Source: CAYNNP01 sp964398215 (lineage in GTDB: Bacteria > Planctomycetota > Planctomycetia > Pirellulales > Pirellulaceae). From it: a stretch of 8,220 bases of DNA. The stretch spans positions 1-8,220 of the forward strand of contig CAYNNP010000272.1 in NCBI GenBank assembly GCA_964398215.1, given 5' to 3'. This document shows positions 1-6,862 of the stretch, piece by piece. Under the pieces are notes generated by a model. It was given only the letters and a program-made list of their open reading frames with translations, was not told the DNA's origin and did not search any database. The translations under genes and the position numbers were made by a program. The first letter of the stretch is position 1. The number at the start of each line of letters is the position of its first letter.

Positions 1-827
1 CCCGCAGACTCGCTCTTGGTTGCAAGCAGCAGTCGTGGGCCTGTCTGAATCGCCAATGGCATCGCATCGACTTTCTTTTCCCATTCGCGATGTTTCTTGA
101 TAACCTCTGGCGGTGTGGCAGAAGCCCACAATACAGATTCCGCCAGACGCGCGATCACAGGACGGTCATTCGCAACAGCAAGTTGTTTCAGGACCTGCGC
201 CGCTTTTTGGCGTGATGGCGATGACAACAACCAACTTGCTGCCACCAACCGGACGGTCGGCGAATCGTCGGTAATCCGAGTCTCCGCAGCATCGATGGTT
301 GCCACCTGCGGTCGCTGCCCGCGCCAAGCAATCGGCAGCCATGCGATCGTACATGGCGGCAGCGGGCGAGCATCCAGCTGCGCAACCAACTCAAGCGAGA
401 CTTTGGATCGCCGTGAGCGCCAAGCCGCGTTGGCGGCCAGCATCAAAAGCATTTGTTGGCGCCAAACTGGCGGCCGCTGCGAGACGGACTCGATCAGCGG
501 TGTTACGGCGGCACTGTAGTCTTCGTCGGCGAATAACTTTAACGCCGCAGATTGCTCCGCCGAGACACTTCCCGGTCGGATCCAAACCAAACGATAGGCG
601 GCCATTTGCGTAGGAACTTGGTCGCCACTGACAATGAACTTCAATGCCTTGTTGTCCAGCGAAACAACTTTGCCCGACAACTGTTTGATGGGACGAGGGT
701 ACCAGGTGCTGTCGGAGCCTGTTGCGTTGGGCGGTGTCACAAAAACCGTATCGACCTGCGCGGAGGCAATATTTGCCACCGTGAATATTTGCAGCGCTGC
801 GAACAGAAAAAACATCGACCGGATCAT
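1..827 (-). CDS. Secreted HEAT-like alpha-helical protein, 3' part cut off by window edge
   Basis: Reading leftward from an ATG at 827-825, the frame stays open for 275 codons to the window edge, so only the N-terminal part is visible. Residues 1-23 form a signal peptide: a basic start (MIRS), a hydrophobic core and a likely signal peptidase I cut after ASA before Q24. Residues 26-90 look like a small beta-rich segment (GKVVSLDNKALKF at 52-64). From about 90 on the protein is helical, with HEAT-like stretches at 187-201 (DDSPTVRLVAASWLL) and 218-236 (NDRPVIARLAESVLWAS). The start codon overlaps the stop of the upstream VWA gene (ATGA), so translation is probably coupled and the two proteins probably act together in the periplasm. 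I do not recognise a named family. A HEAT/Armadillo-type scaffold role is inference; the reading frame itself is solid, because it stays open throughout while forward frames here give only unconvincing short proteins. Confidence 0.8.
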   Translation of the reverse strand, partial: MIRSMFFLFAALQIFTVANIASAQVDTVFVTPPNATGSDSTWYPRPIKQLSGKVVSLDNKALKFIVSGDQVPTQMAAYRLVWIRPGSVSAEQSAALKLFADEDYSAAVTPLIESVSQRPPVWRQQMLLMLAANAAWRSRRSKVSLELVAQLDARPLPPCTIAWLPIAWRGQRPQVATIDAAETRITDDSPTVRLVAASWLLSSPSRQKAAQVLKQLAVANDRPVIARLAESVLWASATPPEVIKKHREWEKKVDAMPLAIQTGPRLLLATKSESA

Positions 828-1903
828 GGTGTTGCCTTGTCTTTCGTGGGAACAGGACCCGCTTTCAAGCCACGAATGTTCACATACTGATACTGACCAT
901 TGTTCTGCTTTGCCAATTCTGGCAGAAAGCTATTGTGCGGTGCAACGGGATCGGGGCCAAACTCGATTGCATGAATCGTAGTTCCAGCCTGCTCTGCACG
1001 GCGCCGGACCTCGAACAGTTCGGATTCTTTCATGCGAGGAATATGAGCGTCTGTCAGAAAGAACACGACATCGGGTGCCATCCGCAAAGCAAGCTTGAGC
1101 GCGCCGACGTGTCCGGTACCGCCGTAGGCACGAATCGAATCCACATATCTTTCAGCACGCGCGACATTCGGATCGCTTCCAGAAACCATTTGCATCGGCA
1201 TGCCCGGCAAACTGAAAGCTTTCGCTTTTTGGTTGTAAAAAATGATCTGAAATTGTTGCTGTTCTGTCAGCGAACGCAAACTCTTTAACATCTCGGACTT
1301 TGCCGCGCGAAGCGGTTTTCCTCCAAAGCCGTTCATGCTGTCGGAGCGATCAAACACGTAAATGAATCTTGAACCGCTCCCGGAAACTCCGAATACCATC
1401 GTCGTCGTATCGCTGCCGCTCATTGTGCTATTCTTGGCTCGGTCGGTCCCGAAAGCGTCACCATCAAGTTCCGTTTCGCCTGCCAAGCCGGTGCCCGATG
1501 CCGGCGCGGGAGTAGCCTCCATGGCTTTTAGCATTCCCTCCAAATCAATCGGAGGCGAAAGATCCGCGGGCGGTGCGGCCGCAGAGGCGACGTCAGCGGA
1601 TGACTGCTGTTCTTGTTGATCCTCCGATGCTTGCTGAACCTGTGCCGTGTCGACATAAAGATCACGATCAGGCATACGATGAACGATCGCGATGCCGACC
1701 GGACGATCACCAACTTCTCCGGTGCCTTTTGGTGCCCGCGACCACATGATGCCGATGACAGTCAGCAGCACAGCATGGAAAATGCACGACATGATTAGTG
1801 CCTGCATGCCCCGCTGGGGGACGCTCATTTCCAGGTCAACGGGTGGACGAGCGTCCCGAACATCGTTCTGAATTTGCTTCGATACAGGGATAGACTCCGG
1901 CAT
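824..1903 (-). CDS. Membrane-anchored VWA-domain protein with TonB/TolA-like transmembrane helix
   Basis: This is a 359-residue protein with one N-terminal membrane helix (about 34-54) after a short cytoplasmic head. A low-complexity Gln/Ala/Ser/Pro linker follows (about 85-165), then a C-terminal von Willebrand factor A domain (about 178-345) facing the periplasm. The metal-ion-dependent adhesion site is intact: DRSDS at 185-189 (D-x-S-x-S), the threonine in GGTGH (T263) and the aspartate in FFLTDA (D285). The domain should therefore bind a divalent cation and a protein ligand. The helix carries S39-x3-H43, the spacing used by TonB and TolA to contact ExbB/ExbD or TolQ/TolR, which suggests a proton-motive partner. 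The ATG at 1903 has no clear Shine-Dalgarno site, as is common in planctomycetes. The stop overlaps the start of the next leftward gene by 4 bases. The VWA assignment is firm; the partner and role are inferred. Confidence 0.9.
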   Translation of the reverse strand: MPESIPVSKQIQNDVRDARPPVDLEMSVPQRGMQALIMSCIFHAVLLTVIGIMWSRAPKGTGEVGDRPVGIAIVHRMPDRDLYVDTAQVQQASEDQQEQQSSADVASAAAPPADLSPPIDLEGMLKAMEATPAPASGTGLAGETELDGDAFGTDRAKNSTMSGSDTTTMVFGVSGSGSRFIYVFDRSDSMNGFGGKPLRAAKSEMLKSLRSLTEQQQFQIIFYNQKAKAFSLPGMPMQMVSGSDPNVARAERYVDSIRAYGGTGHVGALKLALRMAPDVVFFLTDAHIPRMKESELFEVRRRAEQAGTTIHAIEFGPDPVAPHNSFLPELAKQNNGQYQYVNIRGLKAGPVPTKDKATP

Positions 1904-2011
1904 TGATCGTCATCAAGGGGATTAAGGCAGCGGGGTTTTCGTAGTTTTCAAGCAGAATACAAGCTTGTTGAGTATGGTGAGGTTCTCAATTGGGCTCCAC
2001 ACCAGTAATTT

Positions 2012-2059
2012 ATGGGGCTTGAAATAGTTTACTGTGTGTCAAAAAACTGTGGGCCCCAT
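2012..2059 (+). promoter_or_regulatory. Nested hairpin in the presumed metK leader
   Basis: ATGGGGC at 2012-2018 is exactly complementary to GCCCCAT at 2053-2059, and the stem can extend inward by three G-U pairs (2019-2021 with 2050-2052). Inside it, AGTTT at 2026-2030 can pair with AAACT at 2044-2048 around a 13-base loop. The element lies 55 bases before the metK start, in the gap between divergent genes. It could be a folded 5' leader or an operator. It has no U-tract suited to an intrinsic terminator and does not match any SAM riboswitch class I can recall. Function is unknown. Confidence 0.35.
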
Positions 2060-2102
2060 TACCCAACGACACAATCAATCTTAAGCGACGAATGATCACT
2101 CT

Positions 2103-2106
2103 GGAG
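2103..2106 (+). promoter_or_regulatory. Ribosome binding site of metK
   Basis: GGAG lies 8 bases before the GTG at 2115. It is the clearest Shine-Dalgarno-like site in the window. It supports the GTG as the true start, as does the protein beginning, in which the conserved GHPDK motif falls at residues 16-20 as expected for the family. Confidence 0.6.
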
Positions 2107-2114
2107 ACGAAAAC

Positions 2115-3296
2115 GTGAGCGAAGCTCGATATCTCTTTACTAGCGAATCGGTCAGCATGGGCCACCCAGACAAATTGGCCGACCGAATTTCCGATGGAGT
2201 CCTGGATGCGTTGCTTGCGCAAGACCCTCACAGCCGGGTTGCTTGCGAAACGATGGTTACCACGGGCAAAGCGGTCATTGCCGGCGAGATCACGACCAAA
2301 GCAAACGTTGACTACGAAAAAATCGTCCGCGACGTGATTCGCGAAGTCGGATACGTGTCAGCCGACACAGGTATCTGCTGCGACAGTTGCGACGTGAGTG
2401 TTTGGCTGGATGCTCAAAGTCCAGATATCGCTCAGGGCGTCGATTCAGATGACTCGTCTGGGAAAGACGTTGGGGCGGGCGATCAAGGCTTGATGTTTGG
2501 ATACGCCTGTAAAGATACGCCAGAGTTGATGCCAATGCCGATCGCGCTTTCGCATCGCATTATCAATCGCATCACCGAAGCCCGCTTTAACAAGGAAGTG
2601 GATTGGCTTCGTCCCGACAACAAGAGTCAAGTGACAGTCGAATACCACGGGAACACTCCCGTCCGAATCGACACGGTAGTCGTCAGTGCGCAGCATAATC
2701 CTGATGTGACCAACGAAGAGATTCGCGAATTCATCACAGAGAAGGTTATCAAGCCTTCGTTGCCAGCTGAATTGGACAAAGGCGACATCAAGTACCACAT
2801 CAATCCGACTGGCAAATTTGTCGTTGGTGGACCGCATGGTGACTGTGGACTGACCGGCCGCAAGATCATTGTTGATACTTATGGTGGCTGGGGCCGTCAC
2901 GGTGGTGGTGCTTTCAGTGGAAAGGATTCGACGAAGGTTGACCGCAGTGCGGCGTACATGTCTCGCTATGTTGCCAAGAATGTGGTCGCGTCCGGACTCG
3001 CTGAACGATGCGAAGTACAACTGGCTTACGCGATTGGCGTTACCGAGCCAGTCAGTGTGCATGTCGACACCGAAGGCACTGGAAAAATCGCTGATGCAAA
3101 GCTTTGTGAACTCGTTCGTGAACATTTCCCACTGACACCGCGAGGCATCATCGATCACTTGCAACTTCGTCGACCGGTCTTCAAGACAACGACGGCTGGT
3201 GGTCACTTTGGTCGCGACGGCGAAACGTTCACTTGGGAACAGACTGACAAGGCTGAAGCGCTCGCTTCTGCCGCGTCGGCTTCGTCATCCGCCTAG
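2115..3296 (+). CDS. metK: S-adenosylmethionine synthetase (methionine adenosyltransferase)
   Basis: This cytoplasmic enzyme joins ATP and L-methionine to give S-adenosylmethionine, releasing phosphate and pyrophosphate. The product is the methyl donor for methylation of DNA, RNA, protein and lipids. The 393-residue length is normal for bacterial MetK. Visible family motifs are GHPDK at 16-20 (its histidine is catalytic), the hexapeptide GAGDQG at 120-125 (ATP/methionine site), and the glycine-rich GGGAFSGKD at 263-271 (phosphate-binding loop), followed by KVDRSAAY. RHGGG and TGRK segments nearby also fit. Translation starts at a GTG with a GGAG site upstream. The C-terminus ends in an Ala/Ser-rich tail (about 380-393) beyond the conserved core. 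The next gene begins 5 bp after the stop, so they are probably co-transcribed. The upstream leader can fold into a hairpin. No key residue appears to be missing. Confidence 0.98.
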   Translation: MSEARYLFTSESVSMGHPDKLADRISDGVLDALLAQDPHSRVACETMVTTGKAVIAGEITTKANVDYEKIVRDVIREVGYVSADTGICCDSCDVSVWLDAQSPDIAQGVDSDDSSGKDVGAGDQGLMFGYACKDTPELMPMPIALSHRIINRITEARFNKEVDWLRPDNKSQVTVEYHGNTPVRIDTVVVSAQHNPDVTNEEIREFITEKVIKPSLPAELDKGDIKYHINPTGKFVVGGPHGDCGLTGRKIIVDTYGGWGRHGGGAFSGKDSTKVDRSAAYMSRYVAKNVVASGLAERCEVQLAYAIGVTEPVSVHVDTEGTGKIADAKLCELVREHFPLTPRGIIDHLQLRRPVFKTTTAGGHFGRDGETFTWEQTDKAEALASAASASSSA

Positions 3297-3301
3297 CTTC
3301 G

Positions 3302-4129
3302 ATGCGTTTGACCTGGGTCACCGACCCGCATTTCAATCATGTCGCGCTGTCGGCTTGGCAGCGCTGGGTGGACGATGTCACTTCGTCACAGCCCGATGCG
3401 TTACTGATCACCGGTGACATCTCGGAATCCCACGACATTGTCTTTCAGCTTGAACGTATCGCGGATGCGGTCGATTGCCCAACCCATTTTGTGCTCGGTA
3501 ATCACGATTTCTATCACGGTTCGATCGCTGGCACCCGTGCCAAAGTTGTTGATGTCTCACGGCAACGCCCAGCAATTTGTTACTTAAGCGATAGTGACCC
3601 GATCGAAATTGCTCCCGATGTGTTCTTAGTGGGTGATGACGGATGGGGCGACGCTCTTGTTGGCGACTACGAAAATTCCTCGATACGCTTGAATGACTTT
3701 CGGCTTATCGATGATTTCGTACAAAGTGATCCGGACGACTGGAAAGAACTACTGATCCAGCAAGGTCATGAATCAGCCAAACGTGTGCAACAGAAACTCG
3801 CTGGCCTTCCGGAAAACGCGAAGCACGTTTTGTTGTTAACCCATGTGCCTCCGTTTCGCGAATCCTGTTGGTACATGGGCCAAACAACCGACGACAATTG
3901 GGCGCCGTTTTTTGTTTGTGGAAGCATGGGCGAAGTTCTACTGGAAGCCGACAAGTTGCGGCCCGAACGCAAGATAACGGTTCTATGTGGGCACACGCAT
4001 CATGACGGGGTTGCAGAAATGACTGAAAACTTGGTGGTACACACCGGCGCCGCAGAATACGGATCGCCTGGAATCGAAGCGATTGTCAATGTTGACACTG
4101 GCGGCATCTCGATTGCAAAGCCTAACTGA
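3302..4129 (+). CDS. Calcineurin-like metallophosphoesterase
   Basis: This 275-residue protein belongs to the binuclear-metal phosphoesterase superfamily, which hydrolyses phosphomonoesters, phosphodiesters, nucleotides or protein phosphates. All five motifs are present in order: D8-x-H10 (TDPHF), GD at 38-39, GNHD at 66-69, H181 (THVPP) and GHTH at 230-233. The metal site should be intact, so the enzyme is likely active. No signal peptide or membrane segment is seen, so it should be cytoplasmic. It starts with ATG only 5 bp after the metK stop, with no room for its own promoter, so it is most likely expressed from the metK transcript. The substrate cannot be read from the sequence. Specificity segments lie between GNHD and H181 (about 70-175), where an insertion rich in Asp and Trp (WGDALVGDYE, DDWKELL) may shape the pocket. 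The superfamily call is firm; the biological role is unknown. Confidence 0.93.
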   Translation: MRLTWVTDPHFNHVALSAWQRWVDDVTSSQPDALLITGDISESHDIVFQLERIADAVDCPTHFVLGNHDFYHGSIAGTRAKVVDVSRQRPAICYLSDSDPIEIAPDVFLVGDDGWGDALVGDYENSSIRLNDFRLIDDFVQSDPDDWKELLIQQGHESAKRVQQKLAGLPENAKHVLLLTHVPPFRESCWYMGQTTDDNWAPFFVCGSMGEVLLEADKLRPERKITVLCGHTHHDGVAEMTENLVVHTGAAEYGSPGIEAIVNVDTGGISIAKPN

Positions 4130-4130
4130 G

Positions 4131-4143
4131 CGCTCCGCGAGCG
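4131..4143 (+). terminator. Small hairpin just after the phosphoesterase stop
   Basis: CGCTC at 4131-4135 pairs with GAGCG at 4139-4143 around a 3-base CGC loop, 1 base after the stop codon, and is followed by ATTAAAAT. The position suits an end to the metK transcript, but there is no real T-run and the stem is only 5 bp, so this is a weak candidate. Confidence 0.25.
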
Positions 4144-4232
4144 ATTAAAATAGGCATCCGCCATACACCTTGTGATTTGTTGTTGATCGCAATGACCGTG
4201 TCACATTCATCTCCCGCGACTTGGCAGCAGCT

Positions 4233-5852
4233 ATGCCCACTCGGATTCTATTGACGATCCTTGCCTGCATCATGATTCGGATGCCCGCGCCAGCACAAAC
4301 GGTTTATCACGTCGCACGCGGTGCTGTTGGCGCGTCCGATTCCAACGACGGACAAACCGCTTCGCTGCGCGGCGGGCACGGTCCATTCAAAACAATCGCT
4401 GCAGCGGTGAACGAAAGTGGCCCTGGCGATCAGATCATCATTCATCCTGGTGACTACCGAACCGAAGACAGTGGCTGGGGCGCAGGAGCGGTTGGAGTTT
4501 CGCGTTCCGGCACAAAAAGTCGGCCCATCCGATTGGCCGGAGTCCGCGACAACATGCCGATCTTGGGCAGGCTGATTTTGGACAACTGTTCTTGGATCGA
4601 AATCAGAAATCTGGATTTCCGCAATCCTAACCTCAACTTGCCTGCGACTTGGAAACCGATGCCCGCAATGGTCACGGATTCCAATTCAGAAACTATCCAA
4701 ATCCAGTATTCGGAAGATTGGAGCGTACGTGAAAAAAAGATCAGTCAGAAATTTGCGACTTACTCCTCAATCATCCGTGACTTGGAATACGACACGGCAA
4801 TCGACTTGCGAAAAGTCAGTAACGTTAGCATTCAACGATGCGCTATCGATGGTTACTGGGCTGGCATCCAAGCCCGCGGCGCAGCGAATTTGCAGATCGA
4901 AAGCAATCGGATCAATCGATGCGTGAACGGGATTTTTTGCTGGGAGCCGGAACCATCGATCGTGAATTCAGTGATTCGTGGAAACCAGTTCACACAAAGT
5001 TTTTCCAATGCGATTGAAGTCCGCAAATCTGCCAACAATGTGTTGATCGAAAACAATCAGATCAAATTCACTGGCGTCAATTCGATCAATCTGCGTGAAG
5101 GTTCGACGAACTGCACGGTGCGCGGAAACCAGATTAGCCACGGTGGGTTCTACGCCGGAACGATGCAGTACCCCGGGGCGTCAGCCATCAACGTTCATAC
5201 CGCAGGCAAAGGCAATGTGGTTGAAAATAACCACGCCTATTATCAAGTCGATGAAACCGGTGCAGATGGAAATGGAATCATCATCGATCTGATGCTTGAC
5301 GGCGCCAGCGTGATCGTGCGTAACAACGTTTGCTACAGAAATATTGGCGCTGGCATTAACACAACGAAAAGCCCCAACGCAATCATCGTTCAAAACGCGT
5401 TGATCGAAAACGGTTACCAAGCAACACTTCCACGACAAGGCTACGGGATCAAGTTTTCGCGTGACGATGACACAAACCAAACGGTGCTGAACAATATCCT
5501 GTGCAACAATCGAATTGCTGGAATCGTTGGCGTGCAGTTGTTGTCAAAACAAAAACAGGTCGATCACAACTTGTACTTTTCAGATAAACCGACACCATTG
5601 ATTTGGGACGGTTGGGAGTTTGGCGACCGAGAATATCGATCGCTCGCGGACTTGCAAAAATCAAATCTCGCTGGTGCTCACAGTTTGTACGCCAAACCTG
5701 CACTTGTGGAACAGAATGGTTTGATCACGATTGGTCGAACCAAAGAAGTCGTTGACACGGGCCTAACCCACCAGCATTCTGCTAGCGATATCCAATCCAC
5801 CGAGCGTCCAATTGGTAAATCGACAGATATTGGCCCAGTCGAATTCAAGTAG
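4233..5852 (+). CDS. Secreted right-handed parallel beta-helix protein
   Basis: I chose the ATG at 4233 (539 residues). An in-frame TTG 12 bases earlier is possible but adds only four residues. Residues 1-21 form a signal peptide with a likely cut at APA before Q22. The mature N-terminus has the pattern of pectate-lyase/DUF1565-like proteins: YHVARG, then SNDGQTA (38-43), GPFKTIAAAV (50-59) and PGDQIIIHPGDY (64-75). Between about 110 and 440 there are recurring coils with Asn-rich turns, such as VIRGNQF, VLIENNQI, CTVRGNQI and VIVRNNVCY, typical of PbH1 rungs. The C-terminus has the usual closing segment, with DHNLYF (444-449) and DIGPVEF near the end. Such proteins often bind or cleave polysaccharides such as pectin, alginate or chondroitin. 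No catalytic triad can be assigned from sequence alone, so lyase, hydrolase, epimerase or binding protein all remain open. Confidence 0.88.
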   Translation: MPTRILLTILACIMIRMPAPAQTVYHVARGAVGASDSNDGQTASLRGGHGPFKTIAAAVNESGPGDQIIIHPGDYRTEDSGWGAGAVGVSRSGTKSRPIRLAGVRDNMPILGRLILDNCSWIEIRNLDFRNPNLNLPATWKPMPAMVTDSNSETIQIQYSEDWSVREKKISQKFATYSSIIRDLEYDTAIDLRKVSNVSIQRCAIDGYWAGIQARGAANLQIESNRINRCVNGIFCWEPEPSIVNSVIRGNQFTQSFSNAIEVRKSANNVLIENNQIKFTGVNSINLREGSTNCTVRGNQISHGGFYAGTMQYPGASAINVHTAGKGNVVENNHAYYQVDETGADGNGIIIDLMLDGASVIVRNNVCYRNIGAGINTTKSPNAIIVQNALIENGYQATLPRQGYGIKFSRDDDTNQTVLNNILCNNRIAGIVGVQLLSKQKQVDHNLYFSDKPTPLIWDGWEFGDREYRSLADLQKSNLAGAHSLYAKPALVEQNGLITIGRTKEVVDTGLTHQHSASDIQSTERPIGKSTDIGPVEFK

Positions 5853-5901
5853 CATCTCAGAGACTCGAATTTTTCATCAGATCCAGTATCTCAGGCGTTA
5901 A

Positions 5902-5922
5902 CTGGCAATTTTGTTTTGCCAG
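5902..5922 (+). terminator. Perfect 7-bp inverted repeat after the beta-helix gene
   Basis: CTGGCAA at 5902-5908 is fully complementary to TTGCCAG at 5916-5922 with a 7-base T-rich loop. It sits 49 bases past the stop of the beta-helix gene and about 80 bases before the next start. It could act as a transcript 3' end or a protein-binding site. No T-tract follows it, so an intrinsic terminator in the classical sense is not shown. Confidence 0.35.
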
Positions 5923-6002
5923 CCGCAAACCTCGCTATTTTGCGTACCGACGTGCGGCTAAGATTGAATACTCAGATCACTCCCTTTTTCGCTGGAAATT
6001 CA

Positions 6003-6737
6003 ATGATGGTTTCGCGTCGACCACAAACCGTTTTTCTACCCGCTTTGATCGGGGTTATGCTCGCCTCGGTTGCTTGCACCGCCGATGCACAAAACAACCG
6101 CGCCGCCCGGCAGCAGGCCGAGAGGCAAAAGCAGATTCAAAAGAAGATGCAAGAGATCGCAAACAATACGCCTCAATTGCCAACCGATCCGCAACTCCTG
6201 GTTTTGCACAAAGAGTTCATCACCAAGGCTGAAAAACTTGCCGGTGAGTACGAGCGAAAGAAACAGTACGACCGAGCCCGAGAAGTCTACGAGGCGTTGG
6301 TTCGATTGGTCCCCAAGTACAAGAACGCTGAAGAAGGTTTACGGAGAATGATCTCCAATCAGCTTTCTGATCGCAAGTTGACAAAAGTGGCTGCCGCTGG
6401 CGAGTGGCAAGACACAGGAGCCAATATTCAAAAGGGTATGCCAATTCAATTTGAAGTCAAAGGGACTTGGAAAGTTGTCTACGAAACTGATGCGGAAGGG
6501 ATTCAAATTCCCAACGAACTGAAGCCACGAGATGGTCGCATCAAACTGGGAACTTTGATAGGTGTGATTGCGACCAAGCCTTCTGATCTAAAAGAAGAAA
6601 AGCCATTCATCGTCAAAACTGGTAAAGAGATGATCGCCGAACGCTCGGGACGATTGTTCTTGAGGATGTTCGACATCGACCCGAAGGACAATGAAGGCGA
6701 AATCTATGTGCTGACGCGTAGCAATTTCGGAAAGTAA
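6003..6737 (+). CDS. Exported protein with helical/TPR-like region and LecA (PA-IL)-like C-terminal domain
   Basis: The ATG at 6003 gives 244 residues. The frame extends upstream to a TTG at 5916, but only the ATG start places a signal peptide at the N-terminus (basic SRR, hydrophobic core, cut at ADA before Q30). A Cys at 25 sits in a poor lipobox (SVAC), so a lipoprotein is unlikely. Residues 31-55 are charged, Gln/Lys/Arg-rich and probably coiled. Residues 62-118 resemble a TPR-like helical pair (AGEYERKKQYDRAREVYEAL, then LVPKYKNAEEGLRRM). Residues 128-244 follow the pattern of the LecA/PA-IL galactose-lectin fold: EWQDTGANIQKGMPIQFEVKG, then GRIKLGTLIGVI, and near the end SGRLFLRMFDIDPKDNEGEIYV, which resembles the family's ND..DN.G calcium/sugar loop. 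Sugar binding is unproven because the calcium ligands are only partly matched. It is probably periplasmic or surface-exposed. Confidence 0.78.
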   Translation: MMVSRRPQTVFLPALIGVMLASVACTADAQNNRAARQQAERQKQIQKKMQEIANNTPQLPTDPQLLVLHKEFITKAEKLAGEYERKKQYDRAREVYEALVRLVPKYKNAEEGLRRMISNQLSDRKLTKVAAAGEWQDTGANIQKGMPIQFEVKGTWKVVYETDAEGIQIPNELKPRDGRIKLGTLIGVIATKPSDLKEEKPFIVKTGKEMIAERSGRLFLRMFDIDPKDNEGEIYVLTRSNFGK

Positions 6738-6849
6738 AGAATCGCTTCGCGTAGACAAATAAAGTAGCGGTCACGCATCCAAACGCTTCAAAACAATGTT
6801 TGCGATTTGCCGTGATTCTGTAGCCAGCACCAAAGCACAACCTCTTACC

Positions 6850-6853
6850 AAGG
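6850..6853 (+). promoter_or_regulatory. Weak ribosome binding site of the oxidoreductase gene
   Basis: AAGG lies 9 bases before the ATG at 6863. It is a modest match but supports that start, which also places the twin-arginine signal exactly at the N-terminus. Confidence 0.35.
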
Positions 6854-6862
6854 CAACCGAAA

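Noticed and set aside
97..613. Forward-strand open frames opposite the left-edge gene
   Set aside because: The minus-strand frame is open across the whole region, begins with a signal peptide and overlaps the upstream gene by ATGA. The forward products are Ala/Arg/Cys-rich and not protein-like.
1960..1967. CAAGCTTG palindrome in the divergent intergenic region
   Set aside because: An 8-base palindrome is expected by chance at this scale, and nothing nearby supports an operator.
2012..2059. Known SAM or SAH riboswitch upstream of metK
   Set aside because: The structure is too short and lacks the conserved cores I know for SAM-I/IV, SAM-II/V, SAM-III, SAM-SAH and SAH classes. It is kept only as an unclassified hairpin.
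1904..2114. Sigma-70 promoters for the divergent genes
   Set aside because: No -35/-10 pair with acceptable match and spacing could be found on either strand, so none is annotated.
2445..3206. Long open frame of 253 codons antisense to metK
   Set aside because: It lies wholly inside metK, which has all family motifs. The antisense product has no recognisable domain and is a by-product of codon bias.
5916..6002. N-terminal extension of the LecA-like gene from a TTG
   Set aside because: It would bury the signal peptide behind 29 unrelated residues and would start inside the 5902-5922 inverted repeat. The ATG at 6003 is the better start.
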